From NCBI GenBank assembly GCA_036677085.1, contig JAKFFI010000022.1, positions 1-64,000 of the forward strand: 64,000 nt of DNA, written 5' to 3'. The translations under genes were made by a program, and so were the position numbers. The notes below the pieces were generated by a model that was given only the letters and a program-made list of their open reading frames with translations, was not told where the DNA came from and made no database searches. Numbering within the stretch: position 1 is the stretch's first letter; each line of letters begins with the position of its first letter. Below are positions 23,835-31,924 of this stretch, in pieces. The DNA is from JAGPUQ01 sp036677085. GTDB lineage: Bacteria; Pseudomonadota; Gammaproteobacteria; Pseudomonadales; Porticoccaceae.

Positions 23835-25063
23835 ACTGCCGGCATTGCCGCCATCCGCTGCGCCATGTCTTTCTCGACCTCGGCCACGCGCCGCCGTCGA
23901 ACGCCTATCTGAGCGCGGCCGATCTCGGGGCGCCCGAAGTCACCTATCCGCTCCGGCTCCTGGTGTGCGAGCACTGCTGGCTGGTGCAAACCGCCGACTG
24001 TGCGCGCGCCGACGAGCTGTTCCGCCCCGACTACGCCTATTTCTCCTCCACCTCCACCACCTGGCTCGAACATGCCCGACGTTACGTCGAAGTCATGCGC
24101 CAGCGGCTCGCGCTCGGCCCCAACAGCTTCGTCATCGAAGTCGCCGCCAACGATGGCTACCTGCTCAAGAACTTCGTCGCGACCGGCGTCCCCTGCCTGG
24201 GTATCGAGCCCACCGCCAGCACGGCGGCGGCGGCAGAACAACTCGGCATCCCCGTTCTGCGGGAATTTTTTGGCGAACAACTCGGGCAGCAACTCGCCGC
24301 CAGCGGCCGGCAGGCCGACCTCATCGCCGGCAACAATGTTTACGCCCATGTGCCCGACATCAACGACTTCACCCGTGGGCTGAAGGCCGCGCTCAAACCC
24401 GGTGGCACCATCACTCTGGAATTCCCGCATCTGCTGCGACTGATGGCGGAAAACCAGTTCGACACCGTGTACCACGAACATTTTTCGTATCTCTCGTTGG
24501 CCGTCGTCCGCCGGATATTCGCCCAGGCCGGGCTGCGGGTCCGTGACGTCGAGCGGCTCGCGACCCACGGCGGCAGCCTGCGCGTGTACGGCAGCCACGC
24601 CGACGACCCGCGCGCAACCACGGCTGCCGTGGACGCAGTGCTGGCTGGCGAGCGCCAAGCCGGTCTGCTCGACTTGCCCGCCTATCAGGGTTTCCAGGCC
24701 CGCGCGAACAAAGTGAAAGACGATCTGGTCGGCTTCCTGATCGAACAGAAGCGGGCCGGCAAGCTGGTGGCTGGTTATGGTGCGGCGGCCAAGGGCAACA
24801 CGCTGCTCAACTACGCCGGCGTCAAGCCCGACCTGCTGCCCTTTGTCTGCGACGCCGCGCCGTCCAAGCAGGGCAAGTACATGCCGGGCAGCCATATCCC
24901 CATCCTGCCGCCTGCTGCGCTGCTCGAGCACCAACCTGACTACGTGGTGATCCTGCCCTGGAATTTGCGCGATGAAGTGATGGCGCAACTCGATGGCATC
25001 CGCGCATGGGACGGGCAATTTGTGACGGCCGTGCCCGGACTAAAAACAACGTCATGCCAGTAG
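23831..25063 (+). CDS. SAM-dependent C-methyltransferase for a nucleotide sugar
   Basis: A 410-residue three-part enzyme like TylC3 and other NDP-sugar C-3 methyltransferases. The N-terminus is a zinc-binding module (CRHCRHPLRHVFLDLG and CEHCWLVQT), then the SAM-binding Rossmann fold (FVIEVAANDGYLLKNFVATG), and a C-terminal domain with LVAGYGAAAKGNTLLNY. It would add a methyl branch to the keto-sugar formed by RfbG and the epimerase. ATG at 23831 overlaps the epimerase stop. The last 10 bases are shared with the next gene. Confidence 0.88.
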   Translation: MNCRHCRHPLRHVFLDLGHAPPSNAYLSAADLGAPEVTYPLRLLVCEHCWLVQTADCARADELFRPDYAYFSSTSTTWLEHARRYVEVMRQRLALGPNSFVIEVAANDGYLLKNFVATGVPCLGIEPTASTAAAAEQLGIPVLREFFGEQLGQQLAASGRQADLIAGNNVYAHVPDINDFTRGLKAALKPGGTITLEFPHLLRLMAENQFDTVYHEHFSYLSLAVVRRIFAQAGLRVRDVERLATHGGSLRVYGSHADDPRATTAAVDAVLAGERQAGLLDLPAYQGFQARANKVKDDLVGFLIEQKRAGKLVAGYGAAAKGNTLLNYAGVKPDLLPFVCDAAPSKQGKYMPGSHIPILPPAALLEHQPDYVVILPWNLRDEVMAQLDGIRAWDGQFVTAVPGLKTTSCQ

Positions 25064-26436
25064 CCGCAGCTGATGCAATACCCGCCGGACTTCTGGAACG
25101 GATCGCCGCCGGCGAATCGCAAACGCTGGAATTCAAAACCTCGTTTGACAAAGCCAGCATTGAATCATTGGTGGCCTTTGCCAACGCACAGGGTGGCACG
25201 GTGCTGGTGGGCGTGACCAATGCCGCCGCCATTCAAGGCATAACGGTCGGCAAAGAAACCCTTAACGAGTGGCTTGGGCAAATCAAATCAGCCACCAGCC
25301 CTTCACTTGTCCCCGAACTTGTCACTTATTCGTTGCATGGCAAAACCGTTGTATCCATCCACGTCGCCGAGTTCCCGGTCAAACCCGTCAGCACGCGAGG
25401 GCGTTACTACAAACGCATTGCCAGTTCCAATCACGCACTGGCCCTCAACGAAATTGCCGATCTCTACCTGCAATCCCTGCAAATCTCCTGGGATGCGCAC
25501 ATCGCTCCCAACGCCAGCCTGGCAGACTTGTCGCCCACCAAAATTGAACGCTTCATCCAGCGCGTTAACGCCAGCGGACGCTTTGCCCTCGATGGCAGCA
25601 CACCCATGGCTGCCCTGGAAAAACTCAACTACCTCACCCGAGGTCGGCCCACCTGGGCCGCCATGCTGTTGTTTGCCAGCCAGCCATTGAGGCACCACAT
25701 TCATATCGGGCGGTTCAAAACGCCGAGCATGATCATTGACGACCGGCAGTTCACCGACACCCTGTTCGAAGTGGTCGAACAAGCGATGACATTCATTGTC
25801 TCGCACATCAGCGTCGCCTTTGAATTTGACGGCGGCATCCAGCGCAAGGAACGCTTTGCCTATCCGCTGCCTGCGCTGCGTGAAGCGCTGCTCAATGCCG
25901 TGGTTCATCGCAGTTACACAGACCCCAGCGACATCCAGATCAAAATCTTTGACGACCAGATCACCCTCTTCAGCCCTGGCACTTTTTACGGCGGCATCAG
26001 CATTGCCGACATCCAGGCCGACAACTACCGGTCCAGCCTGCGCAACAAGCTGGTGGCCGAGGGCTTCTATCTCATCAACGCCATCGAAAAATACGGCAGC
26101 GGCTTCATACGCATCCGCCAGGCCCTGCAGGATTACCCGGGGATCGATTTCGAGATCAAGGAATATGCCGGTGGTGTAATGGTCACCTTTGCCCAAAAGC
26201 AGCCAGTTGGCGGAGTAGGTGGCGGAGTAAGTGGCGGAGTAAGTGGCGGAGTAAGTGGCGAAACGCTCGGCTTGTTGCAACTGATCCGCTCACATCCAGG
26301 GCTAAAAGCCGCTGAACTTGCCGCCCGGATGAATAAGCCCAAAAGAACCATTGAACGCTGGCTGAAACAACTCAAGAACAGTCGGCATATCGAGTTTCGT
26401 GGCGCGCCGAAAACCGGGGGTTACTACCCCAAATAA
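25054..26436 (+). CDS. AlbA_2 domain ATP-binding transcriptional regulator-like protein
   Basis: A 460-residue protein: N-terminal AlbA_2 (Schlafen-like) domain with ESQTLEFKTSFDKASIESLV and FANAQGGTVLVGVTN, a central GHKL-like ATPase region (LREALLNAVVHRSYTDPSD), then a glycine-rich linker and a C-terminal winged helix (AAELAARMNKPKRTIERWLK). The linker (26209-26260) is coded by a 12-bp tandem repeat giving GGVSGGVSGGVSG. It has no obvious sugar role and interrupts the CDP-sugar genes. Family members are often mobile or defence-linked accessory genes; a function cannot be assigned. Confidence 0.8.
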   Translation: MPVAAADAIPAGLLERIAAGESQTLEFKTSFDKASIESLVAFANAQGGTVLVGVTNAAAIQGITVGKETLNEWLGQIKSATSPSLVPELVTYSLHGKTVVSIHVAEFPVKPVSTRGRYYKRIASSNHALALNEIADLYLQSLQISWDAHIAPNASLADLSPTKIERFIQRVNASGRFALDGSTPMAALEKLNYLTRGRPTWAAMLLFASQPLRHHIHIGRFKTPSMIIDDRQFTDTLFEVVEQAMTFIVSHISVAFEFDGGIQRKERFAYPLPALREALLNAVVHRSYTDPSDIQIKIFDDQITLFSPGTFYGGISIADIQADNYRSSLRNKLVAEGFYLINAIEKYGSGFIRIRQALQDYPGIDFEIKEYAGGVMVTFAQKQPVGGVGGGVSGGVSGGVSGETLGLLQLIRSHPGLKAAELAARMNKPKRTIERWLKQLKNSRHIEFRGAPKTGGYYPK

Positions 26437-26536
26437 TCATGACAGCCTGCGACCGGACTCAAACCCGCCTAAAACCAACCATCCGCGCCGTATCGCCAGC
26501 GCCGACTTTTCGCCTTTGCGGGGTAGACTGCCACCG

Positions 26537-26851
26537 ATGAACCCGCGCATCCACTACACCAAGCCATCCATTACCGACCTGGAGGTAGCCTATGCCAGTG
26601 ACGCCGCCCGGAATGGCTGGGGCGAGCATTGTTACGACTACATCGTGCGGTTTGAAGAAGCGTTCAAAACCCATTTAGGCGTGCAATACGCCATTGCAAC
26701 ATCCAGTTGCACGGGCGCGCTGCACATGGGCATGGCCGCGCTGGGCATTGGCCCCGGCGATGAAGTCATCCTCACCGACACCAACTGGATTGCCAGCGCC
26801 GCGCCCATTATCTGTACCTCCGTATCATCAGCGCCGGGTTTTTGCGCATGA
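26537..26851 (+). pseudogene. DegT/DnrJ/EryC1 aminotransferase, N-terminal fragment
   Basis: The frame starts MNPRIHYTKPSITDLEVAYA and continues LGVQYAIATSSCTGALHMGM and GPGDEVILTDTNWIASAAPI, the first quarter of a PLP-dependent sugar aminotransferase/dehydratase. Homology stops at about 26816 and the frame ends at 26851, overlapping the next start. The PLP-binding lysine region is missing, so it cannot be active. The loss probably changed the sugar made by the CDP pathway. Confidence 0.85.
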
Positions 26852-27714
26852 GAGTATTGCTGACCGGCGCGAGCGGATTTCTCGGCAGTTACGTTCTTAA
26901 CCAACTGGCACACCAGGGAATTGAAACGGTCGTCGTCGGGCGTTCGCAGCCCGCAAACCACAAAGGCGGCTTCATCCCCGCCGATCTGCTGCGCCTGACG
27001 GATCATTTGCCTGTCGTCCAGGCCGCCAAAGCAACCCATCTACTCCACTTGGCCTGGTATGCGGAGCACGGCAAGTATTGGACCTCGCCGCTGAACCTGC
27101 GCTGGGTGGAAACATCCATACGCCTGGCCGAAGCTTTTTGCGCAAGCGGCGGGCAAAAAATCGTTGCCGCAGGCACCTGCGCCGAATACGACTGGTCATA
27201 TGGCTATTGCCGCGAAGACATCACGCCCGCGAATCCAGGTACCCTGTATGGCATAGCCAAGGACGCCACACGTCGCTTGACCATGGCGGTTTGTGCGGAA
27301 CATAAAGTGCCTGTTGTCTGGGGGCGAATTTTCTTCCCGTATGGGCAGGGGGAGGACAATCGCCGTCTAATACCCTCGCTTATCGAGGTGTTTCAGGGCA
27401 AGAGGACACCATTCGGCGTTAATGCCGCAGCCTATCGTGATTTCCTGCATGCGGCTGACTTGGCGGAAGGTTTTGTAAACTTATTACAAGAGGACGCCAC
27501 AGGCATCTACAACCTTTGTTCCGGCCAGCCAGTCCAGATTGGCGACGTGGTTCGTCACATCGCCCATTCACTTAATGCAGACCCGCATACGGTTCTTGAC
27601 CTATCGACCGAAAGACCAGGTGAGCCGGACTTTCTGGTAGGCGATAACCACAAACTGAGATCCATTGGTTGGACGCCTCGGCGTTCTCTGATGGACATTT
27701 TTAGTAGTACATGA
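26848..27714 (+). CDS. NAD-dependent epimerase/dehydratase (nucleotide-sugar reductase-like)
   Basis: SDR protein of 288 residues: RVLLTGASGFLGSYVLNQLA at the start, LLHLAWYAEHGKYW, and TLYGIAKDATRRLTMAV (Y-x3-K). It most resembles 4-keto-sugar reductases such as RfbJ-type CDP-sugar enzymes, and would finish the CDP-deoxysugar. ATG at 26848, overlapping the stop of the truncated aminotransferase. GC content is lower than in the genes upstream. The IS30 element follows 63 bp later. Confidence 0.78.
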   Translation: MRVLLTGASGFLGSYVLNQLAHQGIETVVVGRSQPANHKGGFIPADLLRLTDHLPVVQAAKATHLLHLAWYAEHGKYWTSPLNLRWVETSIRLAEAFCASGGQKIVAAGTCAEYDWSYGYCREDITPANPGTLYGIAKDATRRLTMAVCAEHKVPVVWGRIFFPYGQGEDNRRLIPSLIEVFQGKRTPFGVNAAAYRDFLHAADLAEGFVNLLQEDATGIYNLCSGQPVQIGDVVRHIAHSLNADPHTVLDLSTERPGEPDFLVGDNHKLRSIGWTPRRSLMDIFSST

Positions 27715-27777
27715 GAGTAACTCAAAAAAGTGCGCAAGCTATATTATGGGGCTATGAATTCAAATCACCTGGCGGTT

Positions 27778-28848
27778 TCAATGACCAAGTGCAAAAAGTG
27801 CAGCATGGTGCTGCTTGAAATCGAAAGCGTCCGGAGTGAACAACTCGGCGGGACACTTGAAGCCCAGCGACTTGCGTGGGCGGGTGTTCAGTTTCCAGGC
27901 AATCGCATCCAGTTCTTTCTGAGTGAAGCCACTCAAGTCGCTACCCTTGGGCAGGTACTGCCGCAACAGGCCGTTGGTGTTCTCGTTGATGCCGCGCTGC
28001 CAGGGACTGTGCGGATCGGCGAAGTAGACCTTCACCCCGGCAGCCTCGGTCAGTCGCTGATGGGCCGCCATTTCCCGGCCCTGATCGTACGTCAGCGACA
28101 GGCGTGTTTGCGCCTCAATACGGTTGAGCACATGGCTGAAGCCAGAAAGCGCCGATTCGGCGCTGGCGTCATCCATCCGGGACAACACGGTGAACAAGGT
28201 GGTGCGCTCCACCAGCGTACCGACCGCCGAGCGGTTGTACGCCCCCTTGATGAGATCACCCTCCCAGTGCCCCGGTATCAGTCGCTCTTCAATTTCTGGC
28301 GGACGCTCATGAATGCTGACCATGTCAGGTATCTTCCCGCGCCGGTCTTCGCCACGCGCGCGCGGACGGCGTTTGGCGTGGCCGAAGCGCAACCAGCCAA
28401 TCACCTCGGTGCGCAACTCGCCACGCGGCATGGCGTAGATCGCGGTGTAGATGGTTTCGTGAGAAACCTGCAACGATGGTGTTTCAGAATGCACAAGCGC
28501 CAGTGTGCCAGCAATCTGCTCGGGCGAGTAGCCCGCTTTCAGGTAGCGCCGGACGTGCTTCCACAAGGCGGTTCCGGGTCGCAGGCGGCGCTCAACGCGC
28601 GGCGTGGCCGTGCAGGCCTGGGCACGCTTATGCGCGGCTTCAGCGCGATAGCCACCGGCCACTGGCGGTCGCCCAGGGCCGCGAGGTGTCTGCGGGCGAG
28701 CCCAGCCGTTGCGGCGCAGTTCGCGAGAAAGCGTCGATGCCGAACGGTTCAGCGCCTTGGCAATCGCCGCCGGTTTGATTCCCATCGCCAGTTGCGTTTG
28801 GATCATCGTCCGCTCTTCAATACTCAACTGCTCGTAGATTTTTCCCAT
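27778..28848 (-). CDS. IS30-family transposase
   Basis: A 356-residue transposase. The N-terminal HTH is MGKIYEQLSIEERTMIQTQL with ALNRSASTLSRELRRNGW; the catalytic DDE residues appear in LIPGHWEGDLIKG, RLSLTYDQGREMAAHQ and WQRGINENTNGLLRQYLPKG. Full length with no frameshift, so the element may still be active. The start codon lies 22 bp inside the right inverted repeat. Confidence 0.95.
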   Translation of the reverse strand: MGKIYEQLSIEERTMIQTQLAMGIKPAAIAKALNRSASTLSRELRRNGWARPQTPRGPGRPPVAGGYRAEAAHKRAQACTATPRVERRLRPGTALWKHVRRYLKAGYSPEQIAGTLALVHSETPSLQVSHETIYTAIYAMPRGELRTEVIGWLRFGHAKRRPRARGEDRRGKIPDMVSIHERPPEIEERLIPGHWEGDLIKGAYNRSAVGTLVERTTLFTVLSRMDDASAESALSGFSHVLNRIEAQTRLSLTYDQGREMAAHQRLTEAAGVKVYFADPHSPWQRGINENTNGLLRQYLPKGSDLSGFTQKELDAIAWKLNTRPRKSLGFKCPAELFTPDAFDFKQHHAALFALGH

Positions 28849-28887
28849 GCAACATTATCTCCCATAAATGTTGCACTTGGTTTTTGA
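27778..28887 (-). mobile_element. IS30-family insertion sequence
   Basis: About 1110 bp bounded by imperfect 17-bp inverted repeats: left 27778-27794 and right 28871-28887 (TCAA..ACCAAGTGCAA, 15 of 17 matching). It holds one transposase gene on the minus strand whose stop codon lies inside the left repeat. No clear target-site duplication was seen. It separates the CDP-sugar genes from a low-GC FkbM gene. Confidence 0.8.
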
Positions 28888-28900
28888 GCGCGCCTTGACT

Positions 28901-29677
28901 ATGACGTTGAAAAAGAAATTAAAAAAAATCGTCCTTGATTCAAAAATATTCAGGAAGCCTTCTATTGCCTATTGCTCAGAGCATGGGCTATTGCCATCGG
29001 TGTTTGTTCGAACTCCATCGAATTCACTCAGAGAGATTTTCCGACTTCCAGAATCAACAAACATAACCCAGCTCAATCAAGATATTTTTGCCCTTATAGA
29101 AAATCGGTTCGATCCAGGATTTTTCGTTGAGATTGGAGCAAATGACGGTTTTTCTCTATCGAACACGCTGTACCTCGAAGAACATTTCGGATGGACGGGG
29201 CTTCTAGTAGAGGCCAATCCAAAATATTACGAGAGCTTGAAGGGCAGGAAAGCAAAGCCAGTGATGGCAGCTGTGACGAAGGAGCCTGGGTTTTATGATT
29301 TCTGTGACGCTGGGCTGTATGGTGGGCTAGAGAATCTTCTCGATGGAACTCATGAAAAGATGACAAAAGGTCGCAATTCAATAAAGGTAAAAGGAGCGAC
29401 CTTGAGGCAAGTGTTATCAGAGGGCAAAGCGCCCGCTAACATCGACTTTATTTCTATCGATGTGGAGGGTGCAGAGGTTCCCATCGTGGAGCAAATGTGC
29501 GAACTGGATGATTATCGATTCAGCTGCGGCTGCATAGAGCACAACTCAAGAGAGTCGGATTACCAAAAAATCAGGCAGTTGCTGGAAGCAGCCGAGTACC
29601 GAATAGTATGGGCCGACCAAACCTGTCACGATTTGTTCTTTATTGACCGCATTCGGGTCAACAAACGTGCGGAATAA
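28901..29677 (+). CDS. FkbM family methyltransferase (low-GC)
   Basis: A ~258-residue SAM-dependent methyltransferase: FFVEIGANDGFSLSNTLYLE is the SAM motif, GWTGLLVEANPKYYESLKG and FISIDVEGAEVPIVEQM the FkbM signature. Likely O-methylates a sugar of the surface glycan. The ATG at 28901 lies just outside the IS; an upstream ATG at 28868 is inside the IS and less likely. Base composition is clearly AT-richer than its neighbours, with Lys- and Ile-rich codons, which points to recent transfer. Confidence 0.82.
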   Translation: MTLKKKLKKIVLDSKIFRKPSIAYCSEHGLLPSVFVRTPSNSLREIFRLPESTNITQLNQDIFALIENRFDPGFFVEIGANDGFSLSNTLYLEEHFGWTGLLVEANPKYYESLKGRKAKPVMAAVTKEPGFYDFCDAGLYGGLENLLDGTHEKMTKGRNSIKVKGATLRQVLSEGKAPANIDFISIDVEGAEVPIVEQMCELDDYRFSCGCIEHNSRESDYQKIRQLLEAAEYRIVWADQTCHDLFFIDRIRVNKRAE

Positions 29678-31160
29678 GAAAAAGCTAGGCTCTGGTGTCA
29701 TAGCCAACATCATTCAGGCGCTCGCCGGCGCCGCGCTGCTGTTCGCGCTCTATCGCTACATCAACGCCACACTGGGCGTAGAGCAGTTGGGCGTCTGGTC
29801 GGTGGTGCTGGCAACCGCTTCGGCTTCGCGCCTCGCGGACCTGGGGCTGAGCGCCGGGGTGACCCGCTTCGTCGCCCGCGATCGGGCACGTGGCGAGGCG
29901 GAGCGCGCCGGACAGGTGATCGACACCGCGGTTCTGACGCTGATGGTTGCGGTCGGCGCGGTGCTGCCGCTGCTCTATCCGCTCATCGCCGGGCTGCTGC
30001 CGCGCCTTTTCGACGAGGCGCATTTGGGGCGCGCGATGGAAATCCTGCCCTATGCGTTGATGTCGCTGTGGCTGACGATCGTCGGCGCGGTGTTTCAGGG
30101 GGGGCTCGACGGCTGTCAGCGTATGGACTTGCGCGCCGCGCTGGTGGTGACCGGGCAAGCACTGCTGCTGGTATTGGCGATTTGGCTGGTGCCGCGATTC
30201 GGGCTGGTCGGGCTCGCTTGGGCGCAGATCGGCCAGGGGCTGGTTTTGGCGGTGGCGGGGCGGTGGCTGTTGCGTCGCGCACTGCCGGCCCTGCCACGCT
30301 TGCCCCGAAAATGGAGCAGGCCCGTGCTGCGCGAAATGCTGGGTTATGGCGCCAACGTGCAGGCGGCCACCGTATTCATGCTGCTGCTGGACCCTGTCGC
30401 CAAGGCGCTGATGGCCCGCTTCGGCGGCCCCGCGGTGGCGGGCTTTTTCGAGATGGCCAACCAGGTCGTGCTCAAAGTGCGCGCCCTGATCGTCAGCGCC
30501 AATCAGGCAATCGTCCCCCATGTGGCCGCATTGGCGGAGGCCGAGCCCGCCCGTTTGACGCGCCTGTATCGGGATAACCTGCGCCTGCTGGTCTTCGTCA
30601 CCCTGCCTGTGTTCGCACTCCTGATCGCCTGGGCGGGCGGGCTCTCCTGGCTGCTGGTTGGCGCCTACCAGCCAGAGTTCGTGTTCTTGATCACGCTGCT
30701 CGCCGTCGCTTGGGGTGCCAACATCTTCGCCGGCCCCGCCTACTTCACCAATCTGGGCACGGGTCATGTGGGGTGGAATACCCTGTCCCACGTGCTGATG
30801 GGCGCCCTCAACGCCGGCCTGGGCTGGCTGCTGGGGGCGCGCTACGGGGCGAACGGGGTCGCCTTCGGCTATGCCATCGCATTGATCGCCGGCTCCGCCA
30901 TGCTCATCGGCGCGTATGGGTATCGCCATCGCGTGCGGTGCCACGCCGGATTGACGCATGGGCACCTGCTGTTCATCGCCGCCTCTGTGGCGGTAGCAAT
31001 CTTCGGCTGGCTCATCCCTTTGCGAAAAGAAAGCGATGAGCCGGCCTTGGCCCTGATCAGCTTGCTATTGCCGCCCCTCGTTCTCGGCGTATCGGTTTGG
31101 TGTCACCCGGTTCGGCGTCAGCTATTTGAATCCCTGTGGGCGCGGAAGGTACGGATATGA
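29667..31160 (+). CDS. Polysaccharide flippase (Wzx/MATE-like)
   Basis: A polytopic membrane protein of about 497 residues with roughly 12-14 hydrophobic helices, e.g. LLFALYRYINATLGVEQLGV, LSLWLTIVGAVFQGGLDG and VFVTLPVFALLIAWAGGLSW. It matches Wzx-type flippases that move undecaprenyl-linked repeat units across the inner membrane. The GTG at 29667 overlaps the FkbM stop and gives a short basic N-terminus (VRNKKKLGSG). High-GC, unlike the gene before it. Its 3' end overlaps the acyltransferase fragment by four bases. Confidence 0.85.
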   Translation: MRNKKKLGSGVIANIIQALAGAALLFALYRYINATLGVEQLGVWSVVLATASASRLADLGLSAGVTRFVARDRARGEAERAGQVIDTAVLTLMVAVGAVLPLLYPLIAGLLPRLFDEAHLGRAMEILPYALMSLWLTIVGAVFQGGLDGCQRMDLRAALVVTGQALLLVLAIWLVPRFGLVGLAWAQIGQGLVLAVAGRWLLRRALPALPRLPRKWSRPVLREMLGYGANVQAATVFMLLLDPVAKALMARFGGPAVAGFFEMANQVVLKVRALIVSANQAIVPHVAALAEAEPARLTRLYRDNLRLLVFVTLPVFALLIAWAGGLSWLLVGAYQPEFVFLITLLAVAWGANIFAGPAYFTNLGTGHVGWNTLSHVLMGALNAGLGWLLGARYGANGVAFGYAIALIAGSAMLIGAYGYRHRVRCHAGLTHGHLLFIAASVAVAIFGWLIPLRKESDEPALALISLLLPPLVLGVSVWCHPVRRQLFESLWARKVRI

Positions 31161-31410
31161 AGCGCGCACTTCGGCGATGTCTTGTGGGCGCGGTGTCATT
31201 GGGCTTCCGCTGCCTTGGTGTGGTTCGGCGTGCTTGTCGAATTGAAGGGTGGGCGCGTGTGCTCCGTGAAGCGCGTTGGAAGGCCGGATTTGCTGCCTTG
31301 GGTGAAGGAGCGATCATTTATCCTTGGATGACAACCCACAGCGCGGATCGTGTCCGCATCGGCGCTCGCTGTTCAATGGCGGAATTTGTACCTATTCATT
31401 CTTTTGCTGA
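31157..31410 (+). pseudogene. LbH acyltransferase, N-terminal fragment
   Basis: Starts MKRALRRCLVGAVSLGFRCL and reads WKAGFAALGEGAIIYPWMT and DRVRIGARCSMAEFVPIHSF, the N-terminal part of a hexapeptide-repeat sugar O-acetyltransferase. At about 31400 homology ends abruptly and the frame runs on meaninglessly to 31615, antisense to another fragment. ATGA overlap with the flippase shows it was the next operon gene before the deletion. Confidence 0.65.
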
Positions 31411-31429
31411 CTGCTTAGTTTTTGGGGGG

Positions 31430-31672
31430 TTACCGGACAACCGTGGTAGCGTTCAGCACGCCGTTGCCGATCCTCAGATCCGCAAACGCGAAGAAGCCCA
31501 GCAAGGCATCGAGCATCACCCATACGCCGAACGATTCTGCATCCAACGCACCGCGCGCGAACGGAACCGTGATCAGTACGGCAATGCTGAAGGCGAACCT
31601 GCCGAGATGAGTTGATGCCGCGGTCGCTAGCGCTCTGGCGAGTCGGGCATCCAGCTTCTTCATCAGGTGCAT
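31430..31672 (-). pseudogene. Second flippase, N-terminal fragment in opposite orientation
   Basis: On the minus strand the frame reads KKLDARLARALATAASTHLG, FAFSIAVLITVPFARGALDA, then VMLDALLGFFAFADLRIGNG, VLNATTVV and a stop at 31430. This is the N-terminal ~75 residues of a Wzx-like flippase, distinct from the gene at 29667. Its truncated 3' end meets the truncated 3' end of the acyltransferase fragment within about 25 bp, marking a recombination junction. Confidence 0.7.
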
Positions 31673-31924
31673 GGGGTGGTTTCCTTGGCTGTGGGGTGAC
31701 GACTAAGATCACGGCATCGCTGCTGGCGGAGGGGCCGATTCATTGCGCCCGCTACGGCTGAAGTATGTAACGCTAATCGTCGGCCACAAGCGTACAGATC
31801 ACAACGATGTCCGGCTATGAGGGGGCTTGAAAGTGCATGCGGCAGTGATGCGGTTCAAGCTGACAGCGCGCCCGCGCAGGGCCGATGAACGTGAAAGGAC
31901 CTCACTTTTCCCGGGAGGTGGAAC

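Noticed and set aside
27730..28887. A 385-codon plus-strand frame over the IS
   Set aside because: Antisense to the IS30 transposase, which has a full DDE set.
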